NCBI RefSeq assembly: GCF_040364665.1
Contig: NZ_BAABWX010000001.1
Location: forward strand, 1,674,001-1,738,000
Length of the DNA: 64,000 nt
Direction: 5' to 3'
DNA from: Cognatishimia sp. WU-CL00825
GTDB lineage: Bacteria; Pseudomonadota; Alphaproteobacteria; Rhodobacterales; Rhodobacteraceae
The notes under the pieces are model-generated. The model was not told the DNA's origin and did no database searches. It worked only from the letters and a program-made list of their open reading frames with translations. The position numbers and the translations under genes are program-made. Each line of letters opens with the position of its first letter. Positions within the stretch are counted from its first letter, which is position 1. Shown one piece after another: positions 44,182 through 53,128 of the stretch.

Positions 44182-45159
44182 TTAGCGTCCAGAAGAAACC
44201 TTTGGACCGACACGTTCGATCCGATTTGTCCAAATAAATCCGTCGAAATTCTCTGGAACTTTGGCAAGGGTATCCAAATCGTCAATGCCGCTTATGAAAC
44301 CAGACCCATCATACGGCCCGGCCAAAATAACATCTGTGCCTGCATCACCAAGGCGGCGGGTGAAACGGTGCGGCCAACCCCACAATAGCCCAGCGTAATT
44401 CTGCGGAACCACAATCATCGTGTCTCGGCAAACCTCTGGCACATAGCCACTCCAACCGATTGCAAGATACTTGAGAAGACAGCTTTTTATCATGGCTTTG
44501 TCAAAACCTCGCAGACCAAGGGGTGCATCGATCACGGCTTGTGTCGGGGGGCTTCCTCCATAGACTCCGTAGACCCTTTCACGCAACTCTGGGTTTTCAA
44601 GCATTGCCAACAAAGCAACACCGTCACTGCGCCGCGTGCTTTTGAAATTCACCAAGAATGCGCCACCCATATCTTCGGACAAGACGGTGTGCAGATCAGA
44701 CATTTGCCCGATTGCCTTGCCCCGGAGTGGAAACGTGCCGCTGCCATCATCGATACGATGGCCAAGGTCTAATGCTTGGAGATCCGCAAAACTTAATTTG
44801 TGCGTGATGCCAGTCCCGTCGGTCCGGCAATCTACCGTCCAATCATGAAAAACTGCAAAAACCTTGTCGTTCGTCAGGTGAACATCAATTTCAACAACGT
44901 CTGCACCAAGACGAAAGGCTTCGCGCATCGATGGAAGTGTGTTCTCGATAAAGCCATGTTCGATTGGTTCCACCGGAGAGGCATGGCAAGAGTCGACCGA
45001 CCTATCTGATCCTGTGTAAATGTGATGAATACCGCGATGAGAGATGACACGCGTTTTGTGGTTCTCAAGGTGCCCAATGAATAATGATGTGTTTGCGCCC
45101 CAAAGGCCGAGTCCAAGCACAAATAATACAAAAACGAAACGTAAAAAAAACTTTGACAT
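44182..45159 (-). CDS. Glycerophosphodiester phosphodiesterase family protein
   Basis: 325 residues with an N-terminal hydrophobic anchor (FVFVLFVLGLGLWGA). GDPD motifs: HRG at 41-43, EN at 72-73, ExDxH at 90-94 and HD at 105-106, so all catalytic and metal residues are kept. Between HRG and EN there is a longer insertion (about 28 residues with SDRSVDSCHASP) than usual. It cleaves glycerophosphodiesters, or related lipids, at the periplasmic face. Its coding style is more AT-rich than its neighbours, a possible sign of transfer. Confidence 0.87.
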   Translation of the reverse strand: MSKFFLRFVFVLFVLGLGLWGANTSLFIGHLENHKTRVISHRGIHHIYTGSDRSVDSCHASPVEPIEHGFIENTLPSMREAFRLGADVVEIDVHLTNDKVFAVFHDWTVDCRTDGTGITHKLSFADLQALDLGHRIDDGSGTFPLRGKAIGQMSDLHTVLSEDMGGAFLVNFKSTRRSDGVALLAMLENPELRERVYGVYGGSPPTQAVIDAPLGLRGFDKAMIKSCLLKYLAIGWSGYVPEVCRDTMIVVPQNYAGLLWGWPHRFTRRLGDAGTDVILAGPYDGSGFISGIDDLDTLAKVPENFDGFIWTNRIERVGPKVSSGR

Positions 45160-45282
45160 GTTGGTTGGTTACCGCGTGTTTCAGCGTTTCAAAAGCAAGA
45201 TTTTTGGGACGCGGCGAAGACTCGCTAGGTCCGCAAAAAAGTCCCCCCAACCACGGCGACGCGGTGGGGGCGACCTTATCCC

Positions 45283-46392
45283 TTAAGCGCGTGCCATCAC
45301 CCGCAGACGGCTGTCCCATTCGCCACGGTCAACATAAAACCCGTGTAAATGGCGATAGCCGGTTGAAGGGTCAAACGAGGCGCGCCCATGCAACACCGCG
45401 CGGTTGTTAAACACCACCATTTCGCCGGCATTCAGTTTCAGCGAAATTGTGTATTCATCGCCGCGCATCATTTGCATAAACACCCGGTAAGCTCGGTAGA
45501 ACTCAATCATCTGATCAGCAGGCAGATCCAGAATATCGGCAAGATGGGCGTTAAAGCAAATCTCAGACACAGCGCCTTTTTCATCCAGCACAATCACCGG
45601 CTTGCGCGATCTCAGATCTGTCTGCGCGTCATGAAACCGAAACGGCACTGTGACCGTTGTCAAAACCGCAAAGGCTTCTGGATCAGTGCGACGCAGATCC
45701 TCGGCGACAGCGCGGCCATCACAAAACGTCGAGCCGCCGCCTTTTGCCTCATTGGCCAGGCAATGCAAAAATTGAAAGCCCGGAGGCACTTCTTGGTTTG
45801 GCAAATCCGTGTGCAGCGGCAGCGCGTCAGCCGTATAGGCCAGATTGTTCGGGTCCGGCTTGGTCTCAACTTCAAAGCCCAGCCCAAAGTTGGTTTCCCT
45901 CAGATGCCCAATACGGCGGCCAATCTCTTTGCCAGCCCCAGTGTCATCCGCCAGCCCCTCGATGATCGAAAGCCCATATTGCTTGGTCACCCGCAACCAC
46001 GAGGCAAAAACATCCTCTGAATCTGCCATAGCTTTTGCCGAGACCCGCGGCACCCCAGCCGCCCCCGCCTCTGCACGCCATAGGGTCGGCACAAGGTCCG
46101 CAGGATCCGCACGCCCCACTCCAGGCCGATGGGTCCACAGCCAGTCCAACGCAAACCGGCTGGCCTGGGTCTGCTCGGGCCATTGCAGCAGCAAATCCGC
46201 GCCATCAACCTCTGCCGAGGTCGGCGCAATATCCAGCGGAACGCTGGTCAGGTCAAATGCACGCTCGCCGGTCAAAGGGTGAAATCCGGCCGGATCCGTG
46301 TCGCGCAGCCAAATGTAGGGAAACTGGCCTTCGGTTCCGTCCGGCCAGCGAATATCAAGGCGCTCAGCGCCCATTTCAAGTGTCAGTTGCAT
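45283..46392 (-). CDS. Gamma-butyrobetaine dioxygenase-like TauD/TfdA oxygenase
   Basis: 369 residues from ATG 46392. Iron ligands: HTD at 194-196 and the distal histidine in AVLHGRASFD. A small N-terminal domain precedes the double-stranded beta-helix as in BBOX/TMLH enzymes (PYIWLRDTDPAGFHP), but the zinc-binding cysteines of the animal enzyme are not present. It probably hydroxylates gamma-butyrobetaine to carnitine or a related betaine with 2-oxoglutarate. No carnitine genes are next to it. Confidence 0.85.
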   Translation of the reverse strand: MQLTLEMGAERLDIRWPDGTEGQFPYIWLRDTDPAGFHPLTGERAFDLTSVPLDIAPTSAEVDGADLLLQWPEQTQASRFALDWLWTHRPGVGRADPADLVPTLWRAEAGAAGVPRVSAKAMADSEDVFASWLRVTKQYGLSIIEGLADDTGAGKEIGRRIGHLRETNFGLGFEVETKPDPNNLAYTADALPLHTDLPNQEVPPGFQFLHCLANEAKGGGSTFCDGRAVAEDLRRTDPEAFAVLTTVTVPFRFHDAQTDLRSRKPVIVLDEKGAVSEICFNAHLADILDLPADQMIEFYRAYRVFMQMMRGDEYTISLKLNAGEMVVFNNRAVLHGRASFDPSTGYRHLHGFYVDRGEWDSRLRVMARA

Positions 46393-46572
46393 CAACTGCT
46401 CCGTTGTACTGGAAATTAGAAAAGTGGAAAGCACGCCTATTGCGGCGGCGGCCACCAAACATAGGCCTTCGCAAAGGGGTGGCCCGGGTTTCTTCCAATC
46501 ACGGCAAGCATCTGTGCTGTCGGCTCCGAAAAGTTGCGGCACATAAGCACGCGTCTAGACGACAAACAAGCG

Positions 46573-46845
46573 TTAACGCACCAACACCCCGCGCGCGGTG
46601 CCTTCTGGCACCAATGCGGCCCGTCGCCACTCTTCCATGGCCATCTGCAACTTCAGCTCTTTTTGCGCCAGCGAACTGCAATGCATCTCGGCAATACGCT
46701 TAAAATCCACTGCGGTGACCAACCCAGCAACAGCCACGCCGCGCCGGGTAATCAGCAAGCGCGCCGGCCCCCGCTCGATCCGCGCCAATGCCTCTGCCAA
46801 GCCTCCGCGCAACGCGCTTACACTTATCTGGTCCTGCTCAAACAT
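46573..46845 (-). CDS. Phd/YefM-type antitoxin-like protein without adjacent toxin
   Basis: 90 residues. The N-terminal part (ISVSALRGGLAEALARIERGPARLLITRRGVAVAGLVTAVDFKRI in pieces) is the DNA-binding Phd/YefM fold. The C-terminal part (LKLQMAMEEWRRAAL) could be the toxin-binding helix. No RelE, Doc or PIN toxin frame is seen on either side, so it is either an orphan or acts as a plain regulator. Confidence 0.75.
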   Translation of the reverse strand: MFEQDQISVSALRGGLAEALARIERGPARLLITRRGVAVAGLVTAVDFKRIAEMHCSSLAQKELKLQMAMEEWRRAALVPEGTARGVLVR

Positions 46846-46953
46846 CGCGCCTCAAACATCCTGCGTTTGTCACCTTCACTGCGCTTACAGAATGCCCGCT
46901 CGATGTTAATGCCGCCTTACAGCCCCGCACGCTGCCCTGCTCTGGCCAGGTGC

Positions 46954-47424
46954 TCAGCGGTATTTTGCAGCCGTGATGAACTCACCAAAACTCTCACACC
47001 AAATAACCACGCTGGTATAATCCGCCACCGCAATCCCCGCAGGAACCTCTAGCAATAGACCATCAAAGGTCTTCACATCCCCCACCAAAACCGCCTGATC
47101 CTTAAGCGCAAAAAACTCTTCCTCGTTTTCCACAAAAGAGGCCGTCAAATACAGCTTGTAATCCGGCCCCGGTGCCAGCTTGCCCTCATGCACAATATTG
47201 GTGGCGGTCACAGACACCGTGCCCTCGCCCCAATGCAAAAAGTCGCTGCCCCTTAGGTCGCGCGTAAATTCCCCGGAAAACATCGCGCCTTGCGCCTTTT
47301 GCTGCAACATCGCCGCATCCGGCGAGGCAGGTGCCACCAGGATCGGCAGAAAATACACCCCCAAACCAAAGCCCACCACCAAAGTCACAACATGCGACAC
47401 CGTCAAAGCCATCAATCGAAACAT
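46954..47424 (-). CDS. DM13 domain protein, membrane-anchored
   Basis: 156 residues. One N-terminal transmembrane segment (SHVVTLVVGFGLGVYFLPIL) and a DM13 domain (GEFTRDLRGSDFLHWGEGTVSV...GPDYKLYLT...TSVVIWCESFGEFITAAKYR). The conserved cysteine in VVIWCESF is kept; DM13 domains are thought to bind haem or act in redox. It lies 47 bases from the convergent end of the LysR gene's region on the same strand, so a shared transcript is possible. Confidence 0.88.
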   Translation of the reverse strand: MFRLMALTVSHVVTLVVGFGLGVYFLPILVAPASPDAAMLQQKAQGAMFSGEFTRDLRGSDFLHWGEGTVSVTATNIVHEGKLAPGPDYKLYLTASFVENEEEFFALKDQAVLVGDVKTFDGLLLEVPAGIAVADYTSVVIWCESFGEFITAAKYR

Positions 47425-47471
47425 TATGGTCTCCTTTGGAAATTACAGCAAAACAATACGCCCCCTTAGCA

Positions 47472-48353
47472 CTATCCCGAAGAACTTTCGCTGAAACCCT
47501 TAAGGTTCCGCGCAATCCGAGATGCTGCAAAGTCAGTAAAGCGGCGCACTTCAGGTCGCTTATGCGCCGCTGGGGACACAACCAACCAAACCGCCAGGTC
47601 CGAGCCAGGCGGCGGATCAAAACAGCGCACAAGATTGGGGTTTGGATCGCCCACCGTCACGGGAAACGGGCCAATACCCTGCCCGGTCTGGATGGCCATC
47701 AACAGATCGTTGGGCGTTGCACATCGCACAAGATTGCGTCGATTGCTCGGGAAATGGTTCAAAAGATGAACACGATGCTCTTCCATATCCGGGCTGAATT
47801 CTGCCGGAAGTGTATGGGTGGCGGCATAGGCCTGCGAGGCGTAATAGGTCCATTGCAAATGTCCGACCTTGCGCGCGATTAACCTGTCGTCAGAAACAGC
47901 CGATGTCATGCGCAAAGCGATATCAGCCTCGCCCTTCATCAGATCTAACTCTCTCTCGGTGAACACAAATTCGAAACTGACACCCGGGTGTTTCTTAACA
48001 AACTCCGCAACCACAGCCCCAATATTGCCATTCATCTCGTCTTCAAAGGCGGTGACACGGATTGGCGCGCTGGCCCGTCCACTTTCATTTTCGGCTTCCA
48101 GTTCAAACGCCGATGCCGCCGTTTCCAGAGCCTCTGCAAAAGGCAAAAGCGTCCTTGCCTGTGCGGTGGGCTCTGCGCCGCGCGTGGTTCTTTCAAACAG
48201 CGTCAGGCACAATGTATGCTCAAGCACGTCGATCCGCAGTGCAACCGTTGTCTGATTAATGCCCAACTGCCGCGCAGCCCCAAGGGTAGACCCCTCGCGC
48301 ATCACAGCGAGGAAGACCCGAACGTCTCCCCAATCCCTAAAACGGTTCTGCAT
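47472..48353 (-). CDS. LysR-family transcriptional regulator
   Basis: 293 residues from ATG 48353. The helix-turn-helix segment is VRVFLAVMREGSTLGAARQLGINQTTVALRIDVLE (in pieces), then an effector-binding domain. The 76-base extension to 48428 is not needed. It is divergent from the 64-residue protein gene at 48441 with 87 bases between, where its binding site would lie. Confidence 0.88.
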   Translation of the reverse strand: MQNRFRDWGDVRVFLAVMREGSTLGAARQLGINQTTVALRIDVLEHTLCLTLFERTTRGAEPTAQARTLLPFAEALETAASAFELEAENESGRASAPIRVTAFEDEMNGNIGAVVAEFVKKHPGVSFEFVFTERELDLMKGEADIALRMTSAVSDDRLIARKVGHLQWTYYASQAYAATHTLPAEFSPDMEEHRVHLLNHFPSNRRNLVRCATPNDLLMAIQTGQGIGPFPVTVGDPNPNLVRCFDPPPGSDLAVWLVVSPAAHKRPEVRRFTDFAASRIARNLKGFSESSSG

Positions 48354-48440
48354 TTTTGCATAACAGCACGGCGTCGAGCCAGATACCAGAAGAACTTTGT
48401 ACGGCTTAGTCTGTTTCCAGCAGCACAACGGAGACCCGCC

Positions 48441-48635
48441 ATGACCACCCTGTCCATTTCCCCATTTTCATTTTTTACCCGCCCTTTTTGGAAACCCGAA
48501 GCCACTGCCGTCAACGGCGCACAGAAGACCGAGATCCAACGTCGCCAAATTCTAAGCGAGATGATTGCAGCGGGAGCTTGCGACAGCGAATACGGTGTCC
48601 AAATGCTGATGTCTGTCTATCCAGATCAGTTTTGA
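48441..48635 (+). CDS. Small hypothetical protein of 64 residues
   Basis: ATG 48441, GGAG at a proper distance. Sequence features: a serine/phenylalanine-rich start (SISPFSFFTRPFW), then a predicted helix (KTEIQRRQILSEMIAAGACDSEYGVQMLMSVYP). The family is not recognised. Its divergent LysR neighbour is the likely regulator. Confidence 0.65.
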   Translation: MTTLSISPFSFFTRPFWKPEATAVNGAQKTEIQRRQILSEMIAAGACDSEYGVQMLMSVYPDQF

Positions 48636-48679
48636 CACCTGGACCACCAGAGAACGCCACACCAAACAGGTGTCGAATC

Positions 48680-48713
48680 GTACGTTTCAGCGCTTGAAAC
48701 GTACAAATTGTAC
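48680..48713. promoter_or_regulatory. Nested palindromes: operator-like or hairpin element
   Basis: GTACGTTTCA and TGAAACGTAC form a perfect 10-base inverted repeat around a 5-base centre at 48680-48704. The right arm then overlaps a second near-palindrome GTACAAATTGTAC (48701-48713). There is no T-run. It lies 45 bases after the small gene and 125 bases before the efp stop, where nothing else is encoded. Confidence 0.5.
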
Positions 48714-48837
48714 AAATAATGAAAAATTGCCCATGCGTGCGCTGCAAGCGCAAAAACCGTTGCATTCTGGGGCTATGGCCGAACGGACGCGACACCCCCA
48801 TATCTGGTGGGGATGTCTGTAAGAAAAGGGCGCGGGC

Positions 48838-49401
48838 TTAGGCGCGCTCGGAATATTCCATCGAAATTGTGTCGACGATGATCATTTCATCCTGGCCCAC
48901 AAATGGGGGCACCATAACTTTCACGCCGTTGTCCAAAACCGCTGGTTTGAAAGAGTTGGCGGCCGTCTGGCCTTTGACCACTGGTTCGGTTTCGACGATC
49001 TTGCAGGTCACTTTTTGCGGCACAGCGGCATTCAGCGCTTCATCGTCATAAAACTCGACCTGAATGGTCATGCCGTCTTGCAGAAACGGGCGGCGATCGC
49101 CCAGCAATTCGGATGGCAATTCAATCTGTTCGTAGGTTTCTGTGTCCATGAACACCAGCATACCGTCAGATTCATACAGGAACTGCTGGTCTTTCTGCTC
49201 CAGGCGCACACGTTCGACTTTATCCGCCGAGCGAAAGCGTTCATTCAGCTTGGACCCATTGCGCAGGTTGCGCATTTCGACCTGGGCAAAGGCGCCGCCC
49301 TTGCCGGGCTTTACGTGATCGACTTTGACCGCAGCCCAAAGACCGCCGTTATGTTCCAGCGTGTTACCGGGACGAATTTCATTTCCGTTGATTTTAGGCA
49401 T
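48838..49401 (-). CDS. efp: Translation elongation factor P
   Basis: 187 residues from ATG 49401, the usual size. Three beta-barrel domains; the N-terminal loop [19 protein letters not shown] carries the conserved lysine (KPGKG) that is often modified. It relieves ribosome stalling at polyproline. An in-frame ATG at 49419 adds six residues with no homology. A CATCCCCACC/GGGGGTG hairpin lies downstream of the stop. Confidence 0.96.
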   Translation of the reverse strand: MPKINGNEIRPGNTLEHNGGLWAAVKVDHVKPGKGGAFAQVEMRNLRNGSKLNERFRSADKVERVRLEQKDQQFLYESDGMLVFMDTETYEQIELPSELLGDRRPFLQDGMTIQVEFYDDEALNAAVPQKVTCKIVETEPVVKGQTAANSFKPAVLDNGVKVMVPPFVGQDEMIIVDTISMEYSERA

Positions 49402-49616
49402 GTGACAAAACCACGACAAAAGGTTGATAGGAATTTGAAAGCACCTATATATCGCTGGTTGACAGGTGACAAGGTGGCCTATCTCGTTCGCGCTCTGCCC
49501 AAGTTATGCACAGACTGCAAGTTAGCTATGCAAAAATAGGGTACCCGAATCGATTAAAGTAGTCCATAAGCCCCCTCACGCCCAAAAGACAAGACCAATA
49601 ATACAAGGACGACGAG

Positions 49617-49937
49617 ATGAGAGATTTCGTTGACGGCACGGCTTTTAATAACGAACAGGGAAACCGCGCACGCAAGCTTTTTGCTGCTGTTGTTCTCGCC
49701 GCGCTAGATGATGCGATTGCTGACGATAAAAAGTACGGCAATGGCCCTGAACAAATAGCCCGCTGGGCACGCTCGCGTGACGGGCGCGAAGTCCTGTCCT
49801 GCGCTGGGATTGACCCTAACGAACGGGTTGTTTCCGGCCTTATGGACTTTGTTGGCAAAGGTGTACGGACCTCTGTCGCGCTGTCACGCGAAGAGAGCGA
49901 ACGCCGTCATGCGGCTCAGGAAAGCCAAGCAGCTTAA
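49617..49937 (+). CDS. Conserved hypothetical protein, DUF6280-like
   Basis: 106 residues. The sequence is polar and helical (EQGNRARKLFAAVVLAALDDAIADDKKYGNGPEQIARWARSRDGREVLSCAGIDPN in pieces). It resembles a short family common in Rhodobacterales, function unknown. ACAAGGACG lies 6 bases before ATG 49617. It is followed by a strong terminator. Confidence 0.72.
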   Translation: MRDFVDGTAFNNEQGNRARKLFAAVVLAALDDAIADDKKYGNGPEQIARWARSRDGREVLSCAGIDPNERVVSGLMDFVGKGVRTSVALSREESERRHAAQESQAA

Positions 49938-49961
49938 GCCTGCCTTGCTTTGCCGTATTGT

Positions 49962-49997
49962 AAAAACGCGTGTCCCTGCGGGGCGCGTGTTTTTTTA
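49962..49997 (+). terminator. Rho-independent terminator
   Basis: ACGCGTG-tCCC and GGG-gCGCGTGT form an interrupted stem followed by TTTTTTT, 25 bases after the DUF6280-like gene. It overlaps the end of the convergent membrane-protein gene by three bases. Confidence 0.9.
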
Positions 49998-50570
49998 TGG
50001 GAACATGAAAAGAAAGCCCGGCAGCACGGCGATCAACTCAAGCACCAACAAAAGTGTGACCACTATATGTTGCGGTCGAAAGGTAAACCCTTGGTAAAGC
50101 GCCAGCCCGCAAGCCAAAGCCGCGAGCGCTTCAAGTGGGGCCACCCACTGGGCGTAATGTTGGTGATCCCAATAGCTGACAGGGCTTTCAAACACCCAGT
50201 TGGTCAGTGGCCAAAAATGCGCTCGGCCGTCGTCATGATGTAGTGGAAAATCAAATGCCAAATGTAACAACGCGGCCGCTGTAAATATCATGCCCACCTG
50301 ACTTGATCTAAAATAAGCCAGCAAAAACAATGCCGTCCAGACAACAAACGAGTTGTCGACCGCAAAGATGCCCTGCCAAAGCGGGGAGAAATACAGTTCC
50401 CCAAAGACAACATTCGGCTCTATTTGCAGCACAAACAGCGACACGCTGGCCAAAAGATAAAGCGATAGGTCGGGAAAGACTGCGCCCAAAATGGCAACCC
50501 TAGAGAGCCTGGCGTGGGCTCCACGGGCCAAAACTGCCCAACCAAATAAGATGTGAGCCGGCGTGTTCAC
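49995..50570 (-). CDS. Multi-pass membrane protein, YdjM-like hydrolase fold
   Basis: 191 residues with about five membrane segments. The start MNTPAHILFGWAVLARG and the PDLSLYLLA and HLAFDFPLHHDDGRAHFWPLTNW strings, with paired histidines and aspartates, match the YdjM/'inner membrane metal-dependent hydrolase' group. Substrate unknown. Related proteins are sometimes misnamed CobQ. Confidence 0.75.
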   Translation of the reverse strand: MNTPAHILFGWAVLARGAHARLSRVAILGAVFPDLSLYLLASVSLFVLQIEPNVVFGELYFSPLWQGIFAVDNSFVVWTALFLLAYFRSSQVGMIFTAAALLHLAFDFPLHHDDGRAHFWPLTNWVFESPVSYWDHQHYAQWVAPLEALAALACGLALYQGFTFRPQHIVVTLLLVLELIAVLPGFLFMFP

Positions 50571-50591
50571 TTAACCCCCTCTTAAGACGGG

Positions 50592-51611
50592 TTAATAATC
50601 CCCATTTAGATTGCGCGCTGCCATTGCACGATTGATTTCGCGGCGCACAAGCTTGCGCACATTCCGCGTAATCCGCTCCCCCAATGGCCCTTGCAATTCT
50701 TGCCGCACGATCTCTCCAACCAACTCTCGCAACATCTGCTCGTCCAGCACAGTTTCTTGGGTCAGGTCTTCGATTTCGGGTTCGGTTTCAATAGGTTGCG
50801 CAGAGATGTCGACAACCTCAACCTCTGGTAAATCCGCGCGCTCCACCGGGTCAAGCTCTGCTTCCGAGGGGTCCTCTCCCTCCGAAACAACTTCGGCAAT
50901 CGGCTCGTGATCTGCGTCGACTTGCGTTGCGTTTGCCTCGTCCCATTGCAAAGCAGCAACCTCGGTCCCCGCATAGTCACTGTCACCCGCCGTATCAGGC
51001 TCGTAAGTGTCAGCGATCTGAGAGGTCTCAGAGCGCCAATCAGACAGCGTTTCACCCTCGATTTCCCAAGGGCGCACAACATTTTGGCTGGTGTCGGTCG
51101 TTTCGTTAACATCGGTCGCTGAACGATCAGCAAGGTCAAATTGCAATTCGTCAGAAATAGCTTCAAACGATAATCGGCGCGATTCAAAACTCAGGTCGAT
51201 GGCACGCTCTTCACGTTGTGGCTTGTCCGCTTCCTGAGCGGGGGCTTTTGGGAATTCAATAGGCGACGCTTCGCGATGATGAAAGCCCAAAAAAGACGCA
51301 TCAGAAGCTATTGAGCTCGGCTCGTTTTCGCGCAAGTCCGCACTGCCGTGTGCGGCACTGGATGCGTCACCCTGATCTGAAACACTGTTATCACTAGGAT
51401 TTTCAGCTACTCTTAGCGCCTCGGTCAAAACCAGTTTATTTGCACGCAATTCAGCTTGCGGTTCCGGTTCGGTCACCTCTAGCTCAGCACCCACTGCAAA
51501 TTCGTTAAGCGCCGGAGCTGCTGCGGTAGGCGCTCGGCCATTTTCAGAAACCAACCGTCGAATCGAAGACAGAACATCTTCAATTTCGACATTTGTTACA
51601 GGATCAGACAT
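50592..51611 (-). CDS. PopZ-like acidic polar-organising protein
   Basis: 339 residues. A short N-terminal helix (EIEDVLSSIRRLVSENG), a very long acidic, disordered middle (residues about 35-285), and a helical C-terminus (QMLRELVGEIVRQELQGPLGERITRNVRKLVRREINRAM) have the same architecture as Caulobacter PopZ, whose terminal helices oligomerise and whose acidic linker sets condensate properties. The linker is longer than in Caulobacter. If correct, it would organise chromosome or partition proteins at a pole. No signal peptide. Confidence 0.6.
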   Translation of the reverse strand: MSDPVTNVEIEDVLSSIRRLVSENGRAPTAAAPALNEFAVGAELEVTEPEPQAELRANKLVLTEALRVAENPSDNSVSDQGDASSAAHGSADLRENEPSSIASDASFLGFHHREASPIEFPKAPAQEADKPQREERAIDLSFESRRLSFEAISDELQFDLADRSATDVNETTDTSQNVVRPWEIEGETLSDWRSETSQIADTYEPDTAGDSDYAGTEVAALQWDEANATQVDADHEPIAEVVSEGEDPSEAELDPVERADLPEVEVVDISAQPIETEPEIEDLTQETVLDEQMLRELVGEIVRQELQGPLGERITRNVRKLVRREINRAMAARNLNGDY

Positions 51612-51685
51612 ATTTATTTAACCACTCACACCTTAATGCTCAGCTTAGCCGCAGAGGCCTTTTCGCACAACAGAAAGCGAGAATG

Positions 51686-53074
51686 TTATTCTTTTCCAAT
51701 GCTCCGCAGTACTTTGTCCAACTGACGTCCCCGCTTGCTCAGAATTGCCGGCGCTGTTTTGACCTTTTTATAATAGGCCTCAGGGTCATATTTTTCGACA
51801 GCGAGGTTAAGATGGTCAACGTTCAAAAGGCCCATTGCCGCAAGCAGACGATACGCAGCGACAAATTCTCTGCTGACAGCAGAAATCTGGTTGGCTTGCG
51901 CATCTAAAAGCTCTTGTTCAGCATTCAATACATCCAGCGTTGTGCGTGCCCCAAGCTTGGCCTCTTCACGAACGCCGTCAAATGCGATCCGCGCTGCGCG
52001 AATTTGACGGGTGCTTGCTTCACGCTGAGCGCGCGAGGACAAAGCCAAAGCCCAAGCAGAACCAACCCCCAATCGAACAGTATGACGTTGCGCATGCAAA
52101 GCACCACGGGCAGCATCTCTTTGTGCCATGGTTTGTCGAAGGGCTGAACTTAGCCTGCCCCCCTGATAGATCGGTCCACTGGTGCCAAAAGTGATCGATC
52201 CAGTTTGGCGATTACTGTTGCTAGACAGATTTTCTGTCGCTGTCACATTTGCAGAAAGATTAATTGTTGGCAGCATGCCAGCTTCGGCACGTCTCACCAG
52301 ATGCTCTGCAGCAGCGACCGAATATTGCGCGCCAAGCATGTCAGGGTGAGTGCGAACCGCCACGGCTTTGGCTTGGTCCAGTGTTTTGGATGTGTATGGC
52401 AAACGCGATGGTGGCGTCAGCACACCATGCGCCCGTCCAACCACAGCTTTGTAAGATTCCTGCGCTTGCATCAGGTTCCCCTGGGCCACACCAAGCTCTG
52501 CGCGAGCTCCGGCCAGTCGTGCTTCGGCCAATGCCACGTCTGTACGTGTGACCTCGCCCACATCAAACCGGTCTTTGGCCGCACGCAGTTCTCGGGTAAT
52601 CAAGCGCAAGTTGTTTTGGCGTAGCGATACGATTTCAGAATGCTGCCGCACATCCATGAAAGCCTGGACCGCGCTCAAAAGCACAGCCTGCTCAACCGAT
52701 AGCAAGGACTGACGCGTCGCCATTACGGTTTGCTCTTGTGCGGCCATCAATGCTTTGGAAGCGCCACTGTCCCCCAGCAACCAGCTGAGCGTGAGGCCGA
52801 CATTTGCCGTGTTGCTGGCGCTGGTGACTGACCCACTGGAAAAGGTGCGCTGGTAATTTGTAAGCCAACCCAAAACCGGGCGCATCGCGGCCGCAGCCTG
52901 GGCCACATTTTCATCCGCAGCTCGCAGCAAAGCCCGATTTTGTTCGAGCAAACCGCTGTGGGTATACGCACTTGCCATCGCATCAGACAGGCTTTCAGCC
53001 TTGGCTTGCTGCCCAGCGAATGGCGATAGAGTGGCCGTTACAATTGCCGCAAGAAAAATCTGTTTAACACCCAT
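51686..53074 (-). CDS. tolC: TolC-family outer membrane efflux protein
   Basis: About 462 residues from ATG 53074 (AAGGA 9 bases upstream). Signal peptide FLAAIVTATLSPFAGQQAKAE, then the two repeated TolC coiled-coil halves (e.g. TRTDVALAEARLAGARAELGVAQGNL and GARTTLDVLNAEQELLDAQ). It forms the outer-membrane channel for type I secretion and drug efflux pumps. The pcm gene lies 54 bases upstream on the same strand, so both may be cotranscribed, as is common in this group. Confidence 0.92.
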   Translation of the reverse strand: MGVKQIFLAAIVTATLSPFAGQQAKAESLSDAMASAYTHSGLLEQNRALLRAADENVAQAAAAMRPVLGWLTNYQRTFSSGSVTSASNTANVGLTLSWLLGDSGASKALMAAQEQTVMATRQSLLSVEQAVLLSAVQAFMDVRQHSEIVSLRQNNLRLITRELRAAKDRFDVGEVTRTDVALAEARLAGARAELGVAQGNLMQAQESYKAVVGRAHGVLTPPSRLPYTSKTLDQAKAVAVRTHPDMLGAQYSVAAAEHLVRRAEAGMLPTINLSANVTATENLSSNSNRQTGSITFGTSGPIYQGGRLSSALRQTMAQRDAARGALHAQRHTVRLGVGSAWALALSSRAQREASTRQIRAARIAFDGVREEAKLGARTTLDVLNAEQELLDAQANQISAVSREFVAAYRLLAAMGLLNVDHLNLAVEKYDPEAYYKKVKTAPAILSKRGRQLDKVLRSIGKE

Positions 53075-53128
53075 CTGCACACGTCCTTAATACCTAAGAA
53101 GAAAGCGAATTTGCGCTTTCTTTAAGAT

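Noticed and set aside
49459..49485. TTGACA...TATCTC as promoter for the 49617 gene
   Set aside because: The spacing is 15 bases and the distance to the gene about 130 bases; too weak to list as a feature.
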